Shown here: positions 61,356-64,000 of the stretch, one piece after another
How positions within the stretch are numbered: position 1 is the stretch's first letter
Layout of the letters: each line of letters begins with the position of its first letter
Assembly: GCA_050309435.1 (NCBI GenBank)
Contig: JBNRMJ010000031.1
Span: 81,433-145,432 of the forward strand
Direction of reading: 5' to 3'
DNA: 64,000 nucleotides
Source of the DNA: CAYXVJ01 sp050309435
GTDB lineage: Bacteria > Bacillota > Clostridia > Saccharofermentanales > Fastidiosipilaceae
Position numbers and translations under genes: made by a program
Notes under the pieces: generated by a model
The model's input: only the letters and a program-made list of their open reading frames with translations
What the model was told of the DNA's origin: nothing
Databases searched by the model: none

Positions 61356-62411
61356 TTACTTTACAGCGAGTTCATCTTTACGAAAGGCTTCGGCATTTAC
61401 TTTCAGTTCAGGTTGCAGGAAAATCTGTTCCGGAACGTCATCGATATACTTCACGCGCTGCAGAATCTGACGAACCAGTCTGAGGCCCAAAGCTTTTGTA
61501 TCGACAACTACCGTTGCGTAGAGATACTTACCGACTTCTTCGTCTCCCATATCATCGAAACCGGAAACAACAATGCCGGAACCATCCAGGCGGTTTTGCT
61601 TCTTCAAAGCAGTGATAACACGTTTCGCGATATCGTCGTTGGCACAAACAAAGGCATCCGGCAGTGTCTTAATGCCCTCGATGAGGGTGTCGACTTCCTC
61701 TTGATTATAGAATAGGTAGTCTTTACTATCCGTAAAGCAAAGATTCTTGTTAATATTCAGATTTTTTTCGCGATGAGCGGCGTTAAAGCCTCTCCAGCGG
61801 TCGAGCATGGTCTGTGCGTAGTTGGTATCGCCAACGAAAGCCAGGTTCTTGTAACCGTCGTTCAGGAGTTGCTCGGTGATCTTACGGAAGCTGTGATAAC
61901 CTTCGATAAAGAGTACATCCCCGGGCAAGTTGTTCTCGACGATATTCGGAGGCAAATCGAAATAAACAGCAGGAATACCGGTCTCTTTAATCTGATCGAT
62001 TAAAGGTTCGTCGTAAACGTTGATAACGATCAAGCCGGTTAGGCGGTTGCGTTCGACTCCCTGAGGCAGCTCATAAACACCTTGTTTATTTCTGGACAGG
62101 AAGAAAAACACAACGTCCTGCGAGTAAAAATTCAATTCACCTGAAATAGCCTGAATGATTTCCAGCCAGAAAGTCGAGAAATCGGGAGATATGGAAACAA
62201 CACCGATGGTTTGCTTCATATCAACGGGAGCCTGCTGCGATACGTTATCGGCATATCTGCTGATATTTTTATAATTGTGCTCAATCAGTGCATTTACAAT
62301 TCTTTTACGTGTTCGCTCAGAAACGCCGGGGCGATTATTGATTACTTTCGATATAGTAATCCGAGAAACGCCTATTTCATCGGCTATTTGCTGTAGAGTG
62401 ACCTTCTTCAT
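61356..62411 (-). CDS. LacI-family transcriptional regulator
   Basis: The 351 residues begin with a LacI helix-turn-helix (KKVTLQQIADEIGVSRITISKVINNRPGVSERTRKRI) and hinge, followed by a periplasmic-binding-protein-like sugar domain (TIGVVSISPDFSTFW, then LAFVGDTNYAQTMLDRWRGF and DAFVCANDDIAKRVI). It is transcribed divergently from a GH130 phosphorylase, so it probably controls that gene in response to a mannoside or related sugar. AAGGGG precedes the ATG. Confidence 0.92.
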   Translation of the reverse strand: MKKVTLQQIADEIGVSRITISKVINNRPGVSERTRKRIVNALIEHNYKNISRYADNVSQQAPVDMKQTIGVVSISPDFSTFWLEIIQAISGELNFYSQDVVFFFLSRNKQGVYELPQGVERNRLTGLIVINVYDEPLIDQIKETGIPAVYFDLPPNIVENNLPGDVLFIEGYHSFRKITEQLLNDGYKNLAFVGDTNYAQTMLDRWRGFNAAHREKNLNINKNLCFTDSKDYLFYNQEEVDTLIEGIKTLPDAFVCANDDIAKRVITALKKQNRLDGSGIVVSGFDDMGDEEVGKYLYATVVVDTKALGLRLVRQILQRVKYIDDVPEQIFLQPELKVNAEAFRKDELAVK

Positions 62412-62454
62412 GATGTGAATTCCCCTTCAAAATACTGTTAAAATTCATTTATCT

Positions 62455-62483
62455 ATCTTAGCCTTATTGTTAACAGTTGTAAA
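62455..62483 (-). promoter_or_regulatory. Promoter of the LacI-type regulator
   Basis: TTTACA (62478-62483) and TAAGAT (62455-62460) with a 17-base spacer face the regulator gene. Confidence 0.6.
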
Positions 62484-62486
62484 GAG

Positions 62487-62500
62487 CGGAAGCGCTGTGA
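62487..62500. promoter_or_regulatory. Candidate LacI/CcpA-type operator
   Basis: CGGAAGCGCTGTGA has the central CG and partial dyad of LacI-family sites (cre consensus TGWAANCGNTNWCA, with three mismatches). It lies just upstream of the regulator's own -35 and about 60 bases before the GH130 -35, a position where one site could affect both genes. Confidence 0.4.
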
Positions 62501-62558
62501 ACTTGACTAAAGTCTAAAATAATTTTTATGACAGATAGAGAATATCCTTCATTCAGTC

Positions 62559-62587
62559 TTGACAAGCTTCAATACTATTTATTATTA
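62559..62587 (+). promoter_or_regulatory. Promoter of the GH130 gene
   Basis: TTGACA (62559-62564) is followed 17 bases later by TTATTA (62582-62587). The start codon is about 175 bases downstream, so the leader is long and AT-rich. A second, closer promoter cannot be excluded. Confidence 0.55.
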
Positions 62588-62761
62588 CGTATCCATGTGA
62601 TAACTTTACATTTTATCTTCTAATAAATGCATATGAAAGTTTTTATATCCGATTATTTACATTTTACAAGATTATGGTAAACTTTAGGTAATAATGTTTC
62701 ACTTACTTGCATGAGTTCATTCGGTCGGGATAAGTTGAAACTATATTTAAAGGAGATTCCC

Positions 62762-63748
62762 ATGGCTATACTAAAAACAGGTTCTTTGCCCAATATTCCG
62801 TGGCAGGAAAAACCTGCCAATGTCATCGACCCGATTTGGCGCTACGACCAAAATCCGGTTATCCCCCGAAACGCGATTCCGAGCTCCAACAGCATATTTA
62901 ACAGCGCCGTTGTACCTTTCGAAGGTAAGTTCGCCGGTGTCTTCCGCTGCGATTCCAAATCCCGTTCGATGGACATTTTCGCCGGTTTCAGCGAAGACGG
63001 CATCAACTGGACGATTAATCATGAACCGATAGTTTTTGAAGGCGACGAGGTTGTAACCGCGAAGGAATATCGTTATGATCCCCGCGTTTGCTGGATCGAA
63101 GATCGCTACTGGATCACATGGTGTAACGGCTACCATGGCCCGACAATCGGTGTAGGCTATACATTTGACTTCAAGACCTTCTATCAAGTCGAAAATGCCT
63201 TCCTTCCTTACAACCGTAACGGTGTCATGTTCCCTCGTAAGATCAACGGCAACTATTACATGTTGTCCCGTCCCTCCGACACAGGCCATACGCCTTTCGG
63301 CGACATTTTCGTCAGCCAAAGTCCCGACATGGAATTCTGGGGACGTCATCGTCATGTGATGTCGACTGTCAAGGGCAATGATTCGGCATGGCAGTCCACC
63401 AAGATCGGTGCGGGTCCCATCCCGATCGAAACAGACGAAGGATGGCTGATGATCTACCACGGCGTATTGAACAGCTGTAATGGCTTTGTCTATGCATTTG
63501 GTGCCGCGCTTCTCGATCTCGAGGATCCTTCCAAGGTTCTCTACCGTTCCAAGGACTATCTGATCACCCCTTCTGAATATTACGAATGCGTCGGTGACGT
63601 TCCGAACGTGGCCTTCCCCTGTGCCGCATTAACCGATGCAGATACAGGCCGCATCGCCATCTATTACGGATGTGCCGATACCGTCACGGGTATTGCCTTT
63701 ACGACGATTGACGAACTGCTGCCCTGGCTGAAGTCACATTCACTCTGA
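62762..63748 (+). CDS. GH130 family beta-mannoside phosphorylase
   Basis: GH130 enzymes split beta-1,4- or beta-1,2-mannosides with phosphate to give mannose-1-phosphate. The 328 residues show the family's repeated beta-propeller blades. The acidic catalytic residue is D106 in EYRYDPRVCWIEDRYWITW, and GNDSAWQSTKIGAGPIPI and GWLMIYHGVLNS are also typical. No signal peptide is present, so it acts on imported oligosaccharides. AAAGGAG lies just before the ATG at 62762. Whether the acceptor is glucose, mannan oligomer or GlcNAc cannot be told by eye. Mannose-1-P could enter glycolysis through the hexomutase at 37326. Confidence 0.9.
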   Translation: MAILKTGSLPNIPWQEKPANVIDPIWRYDQNPVIPRNAIPSSNSIFNSAVVPFEGKFAGVFRCDSKSRSMDIFAGFSEDGINWTINHEPIVFEGDEVVTAKEYRYDPRVCWIEDRYWITWCNGYHGPTIGVGYTFDFKTFYQVENAFLPYNRNGVMFPRKINGNYYMLSRPSDTGHTPFGDIFVSQSPDMEFWGRHRHVMSTVKGNDSAWQSTKIGAGPIPIETDEGWLMIYHGVLNSCNGFVYAFGAALLDLEDPSKVLYRSKDYLITPSEYYECVGDVPNVAFPCAALTDADTGRIAIYYGCADTVTGIAFTTIDELLPWLKSHSL

Positions 63749-63771
63749 TCATCATCCCTAAGATCTGTTAT

Positions 63772-63805
63772 AAGGAGTTGTTTCATGCAGAACAACTCCT
63801 TTTTT
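63772..63805 (+). terminator. Terminator of the GH130 gene
   Basis: AAGGAGTTGTT and AACAACTCCTT form a perfect 11-bp stem with an 8-base loop, followed by TTTTATT. Confidence 0.92.
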
Positions 63806-63886
63806 ATTACAAAAGAACCTTGATTTGGATACTAAAATAATCTGCTTAAGTGAAAAGTTAAATTCCATTTTACAGTAGATTGTCAT

Positions 63887-64000
63887 GAGCCGAGTGGGCC
63901 GTGGAATTTAGTCTTACGCAAGTTCCGTCCATGCAATCCCGAGACGTGCCAAGGCCTTCCACCAGGAGACTGCCGGAGGGCCTGCTGTTGCCCGGAAGAT
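63887..64000 (+). ncRNA. Possible structured RNA gene, SRP-RNA-like, truncated by the window edge
   Basis: No open frame covers this GC-rich stretch. It has GGGCCGTGG, then GTTCC and ATGCAATCCCGAGACGTG, similar in order and spacing to the Alu domain of Bacillota SRP RNA (GCCGTG, then GTGCC and TGCAATCCGC). CATG/CGTG can close an 11-base loop like SRP helix 4. Further on, GGGCCTGCTGTTGCCCGGAAG resembles the start of the long helix 5. I find no clear promoter. The call rests on resemblance only. Confidence 0.4.

Overview
The window looks like ordinary chromosome from a Gram-positive, low-to-medium GC anaerobe of the Bacillota, most likely class Clostridia. The evidence is a tryptophan T-box leader, a Spo0A C-terminal-domain protein, a split glycine decarboxylase (gcvPA/gcvPB), MutS2, a rho-rpmE-prmC-prfA-sua5 cluster, a predicted protein-arginine phosphatase, a sortase, strong AGGAGG-type ribosome sites and U-tailed terminators. 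I see no insertion sequence, prophage, CRISPR array or rRNA. Genus cannot be fixed by reading alone.

Layout. 0.1-4.6 kb (- strand): gcvT-gcvH-gcvPA-gcvPB behind a near-consensus promoter with a dyad over the start site. 4.7-5.9 kb: rpsF-ssb-rpsR with a structured leader. 5.9-13.7 kb: rho (with a very long disordered insert), a YcxB-like membrane protein, rpmE, prmC, a DUF951 protein, prfA, sua5 and a YwlE-like phosphatase. 13.7-14.1 kb is an AT-rich gap, then mreB (-), a TraX-like membrane protein (+), tRNA-Thr, a GntR/FCD regulator, a DUF1858 protein, HU and a Spo0A-C-like regulator. 18.7-22.4 kb is an operon ydbC(PC4-like)-ligA-membrane protein-HAD hydrolase.

22.6-24.7 kb (+): nagA and a metallophosphoesterase. 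24.8-45.0 kb (-): class II fba on its own promoter, then a long run purL, uvrB, phosphoglucomutase, dnaE, pfkA, pgsA, mutS2, nagB, valS. 45.2-46.8 kb (+): class I fba and a YwlG/DUF436 protein. 46.9-53.2 kb: htpG, 5-formyl-THF cyclo-ligase (-), a sortase (+), glgP (-). 53.5-61.2 kb (+): an Eis-like acetyltransferase, a CAT-anticodon tRNA and tRNA-Tyr, feoA-feoB-Cys-rich protein, and a T-box-controlled tryptophan ABC transporter (trpXYZ). 61.3-63.7 kb: a LacI regulator divergent from a GH130 mannoside phosphorylase. The last ~115 bases look like the 5' part of a structured RNA, possibly SRP RNA, cut by the window edge.

Taken together the genes describe a sugar-fermenting cell: amino-sugar entry (nagA, nagB), glycogen and mannoside phosphorolysis (glgP, GH130), hexose-phosphate interconversion, pfkA and two unrelated aldolases, alongside replication, repair, translation and one-carbon housekeeping. 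No clearly novel multi-gene system was found. The most interesting leads are the Spo0A-C protein that lacks a recognisable complete receiver domain and has an inverted repeat around its ribosome site, the 424-residue disordered insert in Rho, the gcv operator, an 18-bp palindrome in front of uvrB, and the partial RNA at the right edge.
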